From DATAFF01 sp963744915 (GTDB lineage: Bacteria > Pseudomonadota > Alphaproteobacteria > Rhizobiales > Aestuariivirgaceae): 64,000 nt of DNA. The position numbers and the translations under genes are program-made. Below the pieces are notes generated by a model. That model ran no database searches, was not told the DNA's origin, and saw nothing but the letters and a program-made list of their open reading frames with translations. Positions 45,515 through 54,869 of the stretch are shown here, one piece after another; within the stretch, counting starts at the first letter, position 1, and each line of letters begins with the position of its first letter. Where the stretch lies: contig CAVUUY010000010.1 in the NCBI GenBank assembly GCA_963744915.1, positions 124,001-188,000 on the forward strand. The letters are read 5' to 3'.

Positions 45515-46210
45515 ATGGCAAGGCTGGCTAACATTGGAAAGAGCCGACCGTCGGGAAGAGCGCGTCATAGGCGGAAACGTAGTTCACCGATCAAATCTAC
45601 GGTCAGGTGCATCGAGTTTTTCACATGCCTCTTAGCTTTTGGCGTTTTGTTATTGCTGGCTCTCGACGCCACTTTGCATCCACATAGCCGAGAAGCAATC
45701 TCGATGGCCATTATCTTGAGTGGCTGCGCTTTTGCCAGGGTATCGTACGATTTTAGGGGCTTTTGGCTGCGTGATCGTGGGCTGGGTAGCCTAGAAATGC
45801 ATGTCATCGATCGCATGAGAGGAGTTGAGTTCGAAGAGGTTTGCGCTGAAATCTTTCGACGGAATGGTTTCAGGGTTGCCACTACCAAGTCAACAGGGGA
45901 TCAAGGTGCCGACCTCGTCCTTGAAGGAAGGAAGGAACGCGCAGTGGTGCAGACCAAGCGATATAAGGGCAAAGTGGGAAACTGGGCGGTTCAAGAAGTT
46001 TTGGCTGCAAAAGGTTTCTATGCGGCGCAGCGGGCTTTGGTTGTAACGAACAGCAGCTATTCGCATTCAGCACGAGAATTGGCGGCGGCCAACGGCGTGG
46101 AACTGCTTGATCGTAGTGACCTTGCCAAAATGTTGGTCGGGGCTGGTCGAGATCGGTGGGCCAAGCGAGAGCAACACCGTCACCTGCCAGACGGCACCAC
46201 ACAGCTATGA
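45515..46210 (+). CDS. membrane-anchored Mrr-type restriction endonuclease-like protein
   Basis: A 231-residue protein. Two hydrophobic segments near the N-terminus (FFTCLLAFGVLLLLALDA and ISMAIILSGCAFARVSYDF) are followed by a PD-(D/E)xK nuclease domain of the Mrr_cat type: EFEEVCAEIFRRNGFRV, GDQGADLVLE (catalytic Asp), VVQTKRYKGKVGN (QxK), then VVTNSSYSHSARELA. Mrr-type domains cut methylated or foreign DNA. Membrane anchoring of the nuclease is seen in a subset. No methylase is adjacent. An AGGAGGGG site lies about 8 bases before the ATG. Confidence 0.85.
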   Translation: MARLANIGKSRPSGRARHRRKRSSPIKSTVRCIEFFTCLLAFGVLLLLALDATLHPHSREAISMAIILSGCAFARVSYDFRGFWLRDRGLGSLEMHVIDRMRGVEFEEVCAEIFRRNGFRVATTKSTGDQGADLVLEGRKERAVVQTKRYKGKVGNWAVQEVLAAKGFYAAQRALVVTNSSYSHSARELAAANGVELLDRSDLAKMLVGAGRDRWAKREQHRHLPDGTTQL

Positions 46211-46497
46211 CACATCTCCAGCACAGTTTCTCCAGTATAGCCCGACGCGCCCTGCCACGTGCTTCCCTGGGCAGGCCCAAAGCACCGATTCCAACGGCCC
46301 GCCGGATTGTGCATCAGTCGGAGGTCCATGTTGCGGTCGAATGACGGCCAGCTCGACGAGCCCCAGCAGCGAAACGAAACCGATCCGGCACGGTCCAAAG
46401 TCCACGGGTCGACTTGAGCCCTAGCTCGGCTTGAACAAAATCGAGAAAACTGATTACGCTGCGTATCGCCTCGCTTGTGAGGCAAGGGAGGAGAAAC

Positions 46498-47310
46498 ATG
46501 TGGAAATGGAGTAGGACCCTGCTCGTCATTGGATCAGCGGTTCTTCTTGCGCTTTGTATCGGCACCGGCCCGAGCTTGGCGCAGGAGGGCTTTTGGAAGA
46601 AGATTTCAGGACTGGGGGACTTCTGTTTGGGGGGTGCGGAGGCTACGCCGTATCAGATGCGCAATCCGCAGACCGGTGAGTGGGAAGGAGTATATATTGA
46701 TATTCTGCGCCAGCTGGCGGACCAGCTGGGTGTAAAGGTTCAAGTCGTCGATACGACATGGGACAATTTCGTTGCCGGCCTGATCGCTGACAAATGGGAC
46801 ATTGCGCCGGCACTGAACCGCACAGTCAAGCGGTCTCTGGTCGTCAACTATTCCATCCCGGCGCATAGTTATCAGATCTCGTTTGTGTTCAATAAAAATA
46901 AGCCAAAATTGACCATGCCTGGAAGTCCTTGGAAGATTTCGATAAGGCAGGTGTCGTCATCGCATTAAAGGGCGGTACGGCTGAAAATCAGATTCTGACC
47001 GATCGCATAAAGACGGCGACAATCACTCGCTTTCCAGGGCAAGACGAATTCCGCCTGGCGGTAGTTTCGGGGCGTGCTGATATCGCGGTAGATGACGCCG
47101 ACCCGAACTCGATTTTTGCTGCAAGTTATCCGGACTGGAGTACTACCGTGATCCCGGAACCGGCACTCGCCCGCCAGGGTGTTGCCTTCGGCTTCAGCAA
47201 GGCGGTTTCACTCGAAGAAATTCAGACGCTGGATCGAAGAGATGGTGGCCAAGGGTGAAGTCGAGGCCATGTTCAAGGATTGGGCTGCAAAGCTCGGTAA
47301 GCCGCAGTAG
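46498..47310 (+). pseudogene. amino acid ABC transporter substrate-binding protein, two frameshifts
   Basis: Family 3 periplasmic binding protein. ATG at 46498 after AGGGAGGAG; signal peptide (LLVIGSAVLLALCIGTGPSLA); conserved ATPYQMRNPQTGEW, VYIDILRQLADQLGV and FVAGLIADKWDI. A frame change near 46915 (after NKPKLTM) is followed by GVVIALKGGTAENQIL and RADIAVDDADPNSIF in a second frame. Another near 47220-47235 leads to the end EEMVAKGEVEAMFKDWAAKLG, TAG at 47310. Joined length is normal, about 270 residues. The three downstream transporter genes are intact. Confidence 0.88.
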
Positions 47311-47416
47311 GGTAAGTGAGCATGAGACGGCGGCGGCGCATGACTGCGCAGCTCCTGAAAACGGGACAACTGCCACGGCTAGTGCGCGACCTCCCCGCCG
47401 ATGCGGAACAAGCAAC

Positions 47417-48229
47417 ATGCTGAAACTTGCGGGCAACAACCCTACAAAGCTCGTCATCGAAGGTTTGACCAAGCGCTTCGATAAGAACGTTGTAATTGAA
47501 AAACTCACCCTCGAAATCTCTTTCGACGAACGGGTCGTTGTAATCGGCCCAAGCGGAAGCGGCAAGAGCACGCTTCTGCGCTGCGTTATGGGTCTTGAGG
47601 AAATCGATGCCGGTATCATTCGGTTCGGCGATCAAACTTATATCGAGGCGCGGAAGGGCGGAACCTACATCAACAAGGCCCTGCAGCGTCGCATGGGCAT
47701 GGTATTCCAGCACTACACGCTCTTTCCACACATGTCCGTTCTCGCCAATTTGACCCTTGCCCCCATTAAAGTCCGGCGCGAGGACCGCAAGGCGGCAGTT
47801 GCCCGCGCCCGTGATCTCCTTCAGCGTCTTGGGCTTGGTGATCGAGGCGAGAGCTATCCGGCGCATCTTTCTGGCGGACAGAAGCAACGTGCAGCAATCG
47901 CCCGGGCGCTCCTCCTCGAACCAAAGTTGATGCTCTTTGACGAGGTGACATCAGCTCTCGATCCCGAACTGGTAGCGGAAGTTCTCGACGTGATGCTCAG
48001 GCTCGCCGCGCGCGATATGGGGATGTTGATCATTACGCACGAAATGGACTTCGCCCGGAGGATCGCTTCACGAGTCGTTTTCATCGACCAAGGTCGCATT
48101 GTGGAACAGGCTCCTCCTGACATTCTCTTTTCACATCCAAAAGAAGAGCGAACAGTAAAGTTTCTTAGCCATTTCTTCTCAAGTGGTATGCATCGCCCTC
48201 CGATCGACGGAATACCAGTTCGGCAATGA
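47417..48229 (+). CDS. amino acid ABC transporter ATPase
   Basis: A 270-residue ATPase of the polar amino acid family: Walker A GPSGSGKST, Q-loop VFQHYTLFPHM, signature HLSGGQKQR, Walker B LMLFDEVTSALDP and switch HEMDFARR. The ATG at 47417 is preferred; the open frame to 47255 is unlike the family. It overlaps the next permease gene by four bases (ATGA), so the unit is an operon. Its partner binding protein upstream is frameshifted. Confidence 0.92.
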   Translation: MLKLAGNNPTKLVIEGLTKRFDKNVVIEKLTLEISFDERVVVIGPSGSGKSTLLRCVMGLEEIDAGIIRFGDQTYIEARKGGTYINKALQRRMGMVFQHYTLFPHMSVLANLTLAPIKVRREDRKAAVARARDLLQRLGLGDRGESYPAHLSGGQKQRAAIARALLLEPKLMLFDEVTSALDPELVAEVLDVMLRLAARDMGMLIITHEMDFARRIASRVVFIDQGRIVEQAPPDILFSHPKEERTVKFLSHFFSSGMHRPPIDGIPVRQ

Positions 48230-48903
48230 GCTACTCGGTCAACTTTTTCTACCTATGGCGATACAGCGACCTTCTTCTCGATGGCCTGAAAATAACGCTA
48301 ATGCTCACGGCTGGTGCGGTAGCGATCGGTGCTGTTCTGGGGTTCGCCATCGCGCTGATGCGGATGAACCGGAATTCATTCATATCGCTTCCAGCGTCGG
48401 CCTTCATCGAGTTCTTTCGCTGCACACCGGCACTGGTCCAGATAGTTTGGTTCTACTACTGCCTGCCGATCTTCTTTGGTGTCGGAATCGACGCCTTTAC
48501 GACCGTGCTCCTTGCACTGGCTCTCAACATTTCTGCTTTCAATGCCGAAGCCTATCGCGCCGCAATACAAACCGTGCCGAAATCTCATTCTGACGCGGGT
48601 GTGGCACTCGGTCTATCTACTTATCAACGCGTCCGCTTCATTGTTTTCCCACAAGCCTTGCAGATCGCAGCGCCGGTTCTCGTTGCCAACGCTATCGGGA
48701 TTTTTCAGCAGAGCAGTCTCGTCTCGCTTGTCGCGGTTGCCGATCTCATGTACGAGGGCCGGCAGCTTGCGGTGGAGACCTATCGACCAATCGAGACGCT
48801 AACCGTGATTGCCCTGATCTATTTCTCCATCGCCTTCGTAGTTGGGCAGTTCGGACGCGTTCTCGAACGGCGGGTCGCGCAACTGACCGGCGAGTTCGGC
48901 TGA
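48226..48903 (+). CDS. amino acid ABC transporter permease 1
   Basis: A 225-residue inner-membrane permease of the His/Glu/Gln/Arg type, with helices starting LKITLMLTAGAVAIGAVLGF, the FRCTPALVQIVWFYYCLP segment and the coupling loop GVALGLSTYQRVRFIVFPQA. The start overlaps the ATPase stop. It pairs with the next permease to form the heterodimeric channel. Confidence 0.92.
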   Translation: MSYSVNFFYLWRYSDLLLDGLKITLMLTAGAVAIGAVLGFAIALMRMNRNSFISLPASAFIEFFRCTPALVQIVWFYYCLPIFFGVGIDAFTTVLLALALNISAFNAEAYRAAIQTVPKSHSDAGVALGLSTYQRVRFIVFPQALQIAAPVLVANAIGIFQQSSLVSLVAVADLMYEGRQLAVETYRPIETLTVIALIYFSIAFVVGQFGRVLERRVAQLTGEFG

Positions 48904-48908
48904 CCGCG

Positions 48909-49583
48909 ATGATAAACTTTCACTTCGATTTTCTCGTTATCTGGAAGAATCTCGGCGTGCTCGGCCGCGGCCTCACTGTCACCATCGAGTTCACCGTTAT
49001 CTGCATTTTGCTTGGGAGCGCCCTAGGCTTTCTCTTGGCGCTTGCGCGAACAAGTTCTATCAACGCTCTCAGCCGGGCGAGTGCCGGCTATGTCGAGATT
49101 TTTCGGGGCACGCCCGTACTTATCCAGCTTTTCTGGATATTTTTCTGCCTGCCTCTCGTCCTTGGGATTGGGCTTTCGAATTGCGCCTCGTCGATCGTTG
49201 CCCTAACCTTATTTATGGGGGCGATTAGCTCTGAAACCTTCCGTTCTGCCCTAAAGAGCATTCCGAAAGAGCATCACGACGCCAGCACCGCTCTTGGCCT
49301 GTCAGCCTTCCAGCGAATCCGCTACATCGTCTTCCCGCAAGCGATTCGCTTCGCGATTCCGAATCTCCTCTCCAATAGCGTTAGTTTGTTTAAGGAAAGC
49401 TCGCTCGTTTCGGCAGTCGGAATGGTAGATCTCATGTATATAGGCCAAACAATCTCCAATCGCACAGCTAGGCCTCTGGAGATCCTGACGGCGGTCGCGT
49501 TTCTCTATTTTGTCGTAGCCTTTCCGGCAACTAGGTTGGTAAGTTTCATCGAACGCCGGCTGATCAAGCAGGCTGGAGGCTGA
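48909..49583 (+). CDS. amino acid ABC transporter permease 2
   Basis: A 224-residue permease homologous to its neighbour (FRGTPVLIQLFWIFFCLPLV, STALGLSAFQRIRYIVFPQA). It begins five bases after the first permease gene ends. Two permeases plus one ATPase and a binding protein form the classical glutamate/glutamine-type importer; ligand unknown. Confidence 0.92.
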   Translation: MINFHFDFLVIWKNLGVLGRGLTVTIEFTVICILLGSALGFLLALARTSSINALSRASAGYVEIFRGTPVLIQLFWIFFCLPLVLGIGLSNCASSIVALTLFMGAISSETFRSALKSIPKEHHDASTALGLSAFQRIRYIVFPQAIRFAIPNLLSNSVSLFKESSLVSAVGMVDLMYIGQTISNRTARPLEILTAVAFLYFVVAFPATRLVSFIERRLIKQAGG

Positions 49584-49727
49584 CCACAGCATCCGTCAAG
49601 AACGGCGCCAATCGAATGGCCCGTCGGCAAGAATTCTGCCCGCCAGATCGTCGACCCCGCAGGACGTTCACGGTGAAATGCAGGTTCTGACCGCGATGGA
49701 GCTCGAGATCAAGGATGGCTCCTGCTC

Positions 49728-49832
49728 CTGGCCAACGGCAAGCTGCCTTGGCCCGACATCGACCCGGCGAAGGCGCTGCCTTGGATCGAGCAGAAGACCG
49801 GCCTTAAGGTAAAATTGGCGCCCCAGCGTTGA
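49728..49832 (+). pseudogene. RecD2-like helicase, short remnant
   Basis: A 34-codon stretch, LPWPDIDPAKALPWIEQKTGL then LAPQR and a stop, resembles the segment just before the Walker A motif of RecD-like SF1B helicases. Nothing of the helicase core follows. The similarity is short, so the call is tentative. Confidence 0.4.
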
Positions 49833-50439
49833 TGAAACTGATAACTATGTCTCCGCTGGAGCACTATGATATTCTATCCTTGAGGCTGCGAATGCCGCAG
49901 CGCGTATCCGAGGCTCGCCCAAGCCAATACGCGCCTGTGGTCTTCGCTCTAAATTGGCTCGTGCGTGCTCGCGGCGTCGAGGCCAGCCGGCAGATGGATC
50001 GGTAATTCGGTCGATGTGTAAGAGACGTTAGAGCCATCAGCCCGAAACACACTGAGTCTGTTGTAGACCGCATCGGCACAATTCTTGTGCGAGCTCCATT
50101 CGGAAGGTTTTTTGTCATTTCGAGCCAGTCCGTTCTCCGACCGAAAGCGGTGATCTGGCAGTTGTCGCCCGACTTCGCATTCAGGCCATGAGCGGTCATT
50201 CAGCCTCCGAGGGAACCTGATCTTGATTTTGCGGATGGGCGGCAGCTCGCAGTGACGACCTGTGTCCACCGAGTGCCTAGCCGTGCGTCCCTCAGACCGC
50301 TCGCCCAGGTCCTCGCGCGTGGCCGCAGACATAGCGGGCCGTGCTCCGACCACCCCTGTACGGATGGTGTATCCAGATGATCTATTATTCCAATCCGATT
50401 CCAAATCCTTTCTTCTCATAGGACCTCGGGAAGCGCGCC
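49833..50439. other. gap between transporter and DUF2165 gene
   Basis: About 600 bases with overlapping short frames on both strands that resemble nothing I recognise. No RNA gene or repeat seen. Confidence 0.35.
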
Positions 50440-50928
50440 ATGTTCTTGCGACTCGTCAAGATCGTCCTCATTTTTCAAATCGGACTGTTCGCGCTTCTCG
50501 TCGCTTACGACAATGTCGTCGATTATGGCACCAACTATGCCTTTGTTCGCCATGTCCTGACGATGGACACGACCTTTTCCGGAAACCGGCTCATGGATCG
50601 GGCCATCGTCGCGCCGGAACTCCACAGGCTCGCCTATGCGCTGATTATCGCGACCGAATTCGTGACCGGTACGCTGTGCATCATCGGTGCCGCACGGCTT
50701 CTCCCGGAGATGTCGTCGCCCCGTCGCTTCGCTGAGGCCAAAGGAGCTGCCGCCCTTGGCCTTGCGCTTGGTTTCACCCTCTGGTTCTTCGGTTTTCTCA
50801 CAGTCGGCGGTGAATGGTTTGCCATGTGGCAATCCGCGACTTGGAACGGCCAGGAATCCGCTTTCAGATTCACCGCCATCATAGGCTTTGCCCTGGTGCT
50901 GCTGGCGATTCCCGAAAGTGACGTCTGA
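50440..50928 (+). CDS. DUF2165 family membrane protein
   Basis: A 162-residue predicted four-helix inner-membrane protein (LVKIVLIFQIGLFALLVAYD, LAYALIIATEFVTGTLCIIG, GAAALGLALGFTLWFFGFLT, FTAIIGFALVLLAIPE). The central segment MDRAIVAPELHRLAYALI and GEWFAMWQSATWNGQE are the family signatures. Function unknown in the family. The gene stands alone and its base composition matches the general window, just before the very GC-rich segment begins. Confidence 0.88.
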   Translation: MFLRLVKIVLIFQIGLFALLVAYDNVVDYGTNYAFVRHVLTMDTTFSGNRLMDRAIVAPELHRLAYALIIATEFVTGTLCIIGAARLLPEMSSPRRFAEAKGAAALGLALGFTLWFFGFLTVGGEWFAMWQSATWNGQESAFRFTAIIGFALVLLAIPESDV

Positions 50929-51184
50929 TCGAGGACGTCAACGATGGTTAATCTAGGTTTCGGCGCACGACGGGCTGTGCATCTGGCGCTCTGGGCGGCG
51001 AGGAATAATTCTGTCGACTGAAAGGACGATGGCGGTGGGAAGTCGGGGTCGCTCGATGACTAGCCTTTGGCCATTTTTGCCTTGGCCGTGGGTCAGACCT
51101 CCTCGCCATCGGGCTTGGCCAGGGATGCCCGCGGATGCTCTTCGCTCGCTTTGCTGGGCATTGATCCTGCTGTGGCGGCAGCGG

Positions 51185-51430
51185 GCCCGTGCCGGCTTAC
51201 CAGTTGGGCGTGACGACGACGTCAGTCCGATTTGGACAGATGCTGGGCGGGCGTTCGGGGCGGCGGTGTTCGGCACGATCCTGGCCGGGGTGTAGGCCGC
51301 CTGTGACGGGTCGGTGTCGTCGACGCGATATTCCTCACGGCCGCCGGGGTGATGGCGCTGGTGTTCGTGCTGGGCGTGTTGCTGCGCAAGCCGGCACCGG
51401 CCGGCTCGGCACCCGAGGGCTCACCGGCTC
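51185..51430 (+). pseudogene. MFS drug-efflux transporter (DHA2/EmrB type), C-terminal remnant
   Basis: Plus-strand fragments AYQLGVTTTSVRFGQMLGG, then GAAVFGTILAGV in another frame, and later AAGVMALVFVLGVLLRKPAPAG in a third, correspond in order to the last membrane helices of DHA2-type multidrug exporters. The frames do not join, and the N-terminal twelve helices are absent. Base composition is very GC-rich from here on. It is convergent with the ThDP-enzyme gene, as in an intact efflux/catabolic pair. Confidence 0.65.
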
Positions 51431-51439
51431 GCCTGACCT

Positions 51440-53081
51440 TCAGTGGCCGCGGAACGCCTCCTCGAGCCACCACGAGCCGTGCTCCGACACCACCTTCGCG
51501 TCGACCACCAGCGGCCGCTCCCGCGGTCCGTCGACCCACTTGCACACGGCCTTCAGGTCGGCCGATGAGCGCACGGTCACCCCGTCGAGGCCGTACCCGC
51601 GGCCAATCGCCGCCAGGTCCCGGTCGGGGAATCGAACCGTGTCGAGCACGTACCTGTCGGGGCCGAAGTGGTGCACCTCCGCCCCGTAGGCGGCGTCGTT
51701 GTAGACCACGATCAGCAGCGGCACCCCGAGCGTGGCGGCCGTCGCGAGTTCGGCGGCCCCCATCAGGTACCCGCCGTCGCCCAGCGCCGCCACCGTCAGC
51801 CGGTCGGGCCGGGCCACCGCGGCGCCCAGCGCGCTGCCCAGCCCGAGCCCGATAGACTGGTACGCTTGGGTGAACACGAAACCGGCGGCGTCGGGCACCG
51901 ACAGGAACGTCGACGGGTACCCCATGAAGTTGCCCGAGTCGATGACCACCGTGCGTTCGGCCGGCAGCAGGTCGTCGAGCCCGATCGACAGCGTCCGCGG
52001 GTCGATCAGCCCGTCGGCGCCTTCGTCCATATAGGGCACTAAAGCCCAGCGGCCCTCGGCCTCGATGCGCGCGCGGACCTCCGGCGTGCGAAACCCGGTT
52101 GACGCAACGCCGTTGGCCGCCAACGAAGCCGCGCACGCCGCCGCGACGGTTGCCACATCGCCGACCACGCCGACGTCGACCCGGTGGTTGACGCCGAGTT
52201 GCTCGGCTTCGAGATCGACCTGGGCGACCACGGCACCGTCCGGGATCAGGCGACCGTGCCGGGTGGTCCACATGTTCAGCGTGCTGCCCCAGGCGACCAC
52301 GAGGTCGGCCCGCCCGATCAGGTCGGCGGTGAGCGGGGTGGCGAACCCTCCGGAGATGTCGAGGTACCAGGGGTCGCCGGCGAACAGTCCCTTCGCGGCG
52401 GCCGACACGGCGAGCAGCGCACCACACCGCTCGGCGAGCAGCGACACCGCGGGCCCGCCCGACCGGGTCGCGCCCCGCCCGGCGATGAACACCGGTCGCC
52501 GGGCCGCACGCAGCGCGTCGACGAGCGCGGTCACGTCCGGCGCGGGCGCGTCCCGGCTGCCGGCCGCGGCCGGGGAAGGGCTCTCGACCGCCTGCTGGGC
52601 CTGGACATCCAGCGGCAGTCCCAGGAGGACGGTGCGACCCGCCCCGATGGTCGCCGTTGTCACGGCGTCGGCCACGTCGGCCACCGCGTGCTCTGCCCGT
52701 ACTCGCGCATAGGCCGCACCGATCGACGCGGCCAGGCCGGGAAGGTCGATGAAGAAATTCGAGCGCGGGGCCGTCGCTTCCGGAGCCAGCACCACCAAGG
52801 GGGTACGGCTTTTCGCCGCCTCGGTGACCCCGGTGAGCGCGTTGGTGACGCCGGGCCCCTGGTGCACGGTGAGCGCGGTCAACCGGCCGGAGACCCGGGC
52901 GAAGCCGTCCGCCATGCTGGCGGCGCCGCCCTCGTGCGCGGCGGCGACGATACCGGGCCCCGGCGGCCACCATCGCGTTGGTGACGTGGAAGTTGCCGCT
53001 GCCGACCACGCCGAACACGTGGTCGACGCCATGCGTGCCGACCAGTTCGCGCCCGACAAGGTCGGCAACGGTTTCGGCCAT
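51440..53081 (-). pseudogene. thiamine-diphosphate-dependent enzyme (acetolactate synthase-like), one frameshift
   Basis: About 547 codons. It starts at an ATG (53081) overlapping the cyclase stop in TGATG: MAETVADLVGRELVGTHGVDH, then VVGSGNFHVTNAMVAAGA. An extra base near 52965 shifts the frame; the second frame resumes at IVAAAHEGGAASMADGFAR (catalytic Glu in HEGGA) and contains GDGGYLMGAAELATAA...YNDAAYG, the ThDP/Mg site. It ends LEEAFRGH. Such enzymes decarboxylate or condense 2-keto acids. The GC content and codon use (nearly all third positions G or C) exceed those of the neighbours and look actinobacterial. Confidence 0.85.
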
Positions 53082-53842
53082 CAGTGTTCGACGAGCGCCA
53101 GGACGCGGCACGGGCTGCCGGAGCCGCCGACGATCGGCAGCGGCCCGGCGATGACCACCGCGCCGGTGGCCGGGAGGGTGGCGACGTTTTGCAGCTGGGT
53201 CAGGCCGTACTTGCCGTGGCCCAGCAGGAACGAGTGGCACGGGAACGGCGGGTCAAACGAGTGCGCCGCGCCGGCGTCGGTGCCCACGGTCTCCACACCG
53301 ATGCCCTGGATCGGGGTCTCCTCGGCGAGCCACTTTGCGCAGGCCACCGAGATGCCCGGGGTGCGGCCCTCGTTGGCGAACGCGGGCGGGTCGTTGCCGC
53401 GGGCGTCCCAGCCGGTGCGGTACAGCAGCCACCCGCCCTCGGGCAGCGGCCCGTGTTCGGCCTGCCAGGCCTCGACATGCTCGCGTTCGAGCAGGAAGTC
53501 AGGGTCGGCGCGGGCCTCAGCGGCGAAATCGAGCACCACAGCCGGGGCGATCAACCGCTTGACCGGCACCTGGGAGACATCGGCGCCGTCCTTGCCGGTG
53601 ACCCAGTGAATCGGCGCGTCGAAGTGGGTGCCGGTGTGCTCACCCGTGGAGATGTTGTTCCAGTACCACGCCGGGCCGGCGTCGTTGTACCGACTGATCT
53701 CGGTCAGCGCGAACGGCCAAGTCTGGCCGAACGGCTCTGGCAGGGTCAGGATCGGCGTCTTGGATGACAGCGGGGCGGTTAGGTCGACGATCTCGACGCT
53801 GCCGGTGGCGATGGCGCGAACCAAGTCGGTAAGGAGGCTCAT
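53081..53842 (-). CDS. cyclase family protein (kynurenine formamidase-like hydrolase)
   Basis: A 253-residue metal hydrolase with the signature HTGTHFDAPIHW (HxGTHxDxPxH), whose His and Asp residues bind metal. Other family parts: IVDLTAPLSSKTPIL, LLYRTGWDARG, GIGVETVGTDAG. Members hydrolyse N-formylkynurenine, isatin or related amides. Translationally coupled to the ThDP enzyme. The pair could act on isatin- or 2-keto-acid-type compounds (inference). The base composition again looks actinobacterial. Confidence 0.88.
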   Translation of the reverse strand: MSLLTDLVRAIATGSVEIVDLTAPLSSKTPILTLPEPFGQTWPFALTEISRYNDAGPAWYWNNISTGEHTGTHFDAPIHWVTGKDGADVSQVPVKRLIAPAVVLDFAAEARADPDFLLEREHVEAWQAEHGPLPEGGWLLYRTGWDARGNDPPAFANEGRTPGISVACAKWLAEETPIQGIGVETVGTDAGAAHSFDPPFPCHSFLLGHGKYGLTQLQNVATLPATGAVVIAGPLPIVGGSGSPCRVLALVEH

Positions 53843-54067
53843 GGGCGAACGCTACGACCGCCCGCGCCGATGGTCAACGGCCGTCCCCCGTGCGGTCTCG
53901 CGACGATCTTGGACTCCGCTTGCGCCTATGGACCCAAGTACTACCCAAGACCGGTGGAGGGGACTTGGGCGGGCGCGGCGGCCGGGGGCGAACGACGAAT
54001 CCGCCGCCTCGATCGCCAGCGGCACCACGGCCGGTACCACGAACGCCCACCGGGTAGGCTGGAGGCC

Positions 54068-54290
54068 ACGCGGGGTTTACGGTCGCGGGCTGGTACGGAT
54101 ACTATCGACCATATCGGAGATTTTACGGCGGCGGGTTCCCGGCATTGGCTACGGGGATGGCTATGGCTACGCGAATGGCAACGGTTACGAGAATGGCTTT
54201 GGTTATGAGAATGGGTGTGGCTGCTGCAACGGCCACGGGTTCGATGCGCCTGTCGTGACTTTTGGATTTGGTGGCTTTGGCGGCTGGTAA
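54068..54290 (+). pseudogene. Gly/Tyr/Asn-rich small protein, frameshifted
   Basis: Two adjoining frames form one repetitive protein end. The first reads WYGYYRPYRRFYGGGFP; after a frame change near 54140 the second reads GYGDGYGYANGNGYENG and on through GFGYENG, CGCCNGHGF to TFGFGGFGGW-stop at 54290. The composition resembles sulfur-globule-type or other secreted glycine/tyrosine-rich proteins of proteobacteria. No credible start with a signal peptide was found upstream, so the 5' part is lost or shifted. Confidence 0.55.
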
Positions 54291-54869
54291 CAGCGATGTC
54301 TACCGTCCCTTTATCAGCGATAAAGATGGGGACCTACTCATTATCCCAGCGGTCACCTATCGCCCCCAGTCCAGTCCAACTGCCTCCTAAACAGGTTCCT
54401 GGTGATCGCTGGCTGTCCCACATTGTGATCGAAGGACTAATCTTAACCACGCCGTCATAATAGGACGCTGCAGGCCCCATACAGATCGCGTTCAGTAGGC
54501 TAATCGCGGAGAGTAACCAGGCCCGGACTTGGCGCATCCTTTTGCTCAAGGCATCTGCCACCAAGATGGAGGTCGGCTTCATTCGCGAGCGTCAGCGGGC
54601 TGGCATCTCGCGGCGAAGTTTGCAAGGTGCTTGGCCTCGACGGGCATGGTGAAAATGGACTAAAGGAGAGAGGTCCCCCATCGACTTCCGCTTCGAGGTG
54701 GGAAGCGGCCGTAATGCCCAATCAGCGGCAATTCCGAGTTGGGCAATGTGTTGGCAAGGAAAATCTTCACGTCGCAGAACCGGTGGGGTGCAGCCATGTG
54801 TTCGGCCTGCCTTTCGCGGTTCACATGACCGCCGGCCATAATGCCCTACGCGGATCAGGTCCCGGTCAA
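54291..54869. other. non-coding stretch before IS110 relic
   Basis: About 580 bases without a recognisable gene. Open frames on the minus strand in 54592-54880 continue from the transposase remnant but show no transposase similarity; this may be junk between insertion scars. Confidence 0.35.

Noticed and set aside
51222..53240. A 672-codon minus-strand open frame
   Set aside because: Except for its first 40 codons after 53081, which are the true N-terminus of the ThDP enzyme, it encodes Arg/Pro/Gly-rich sequence without family similarity. It is an out-of-frame shadow produced by very high GC.
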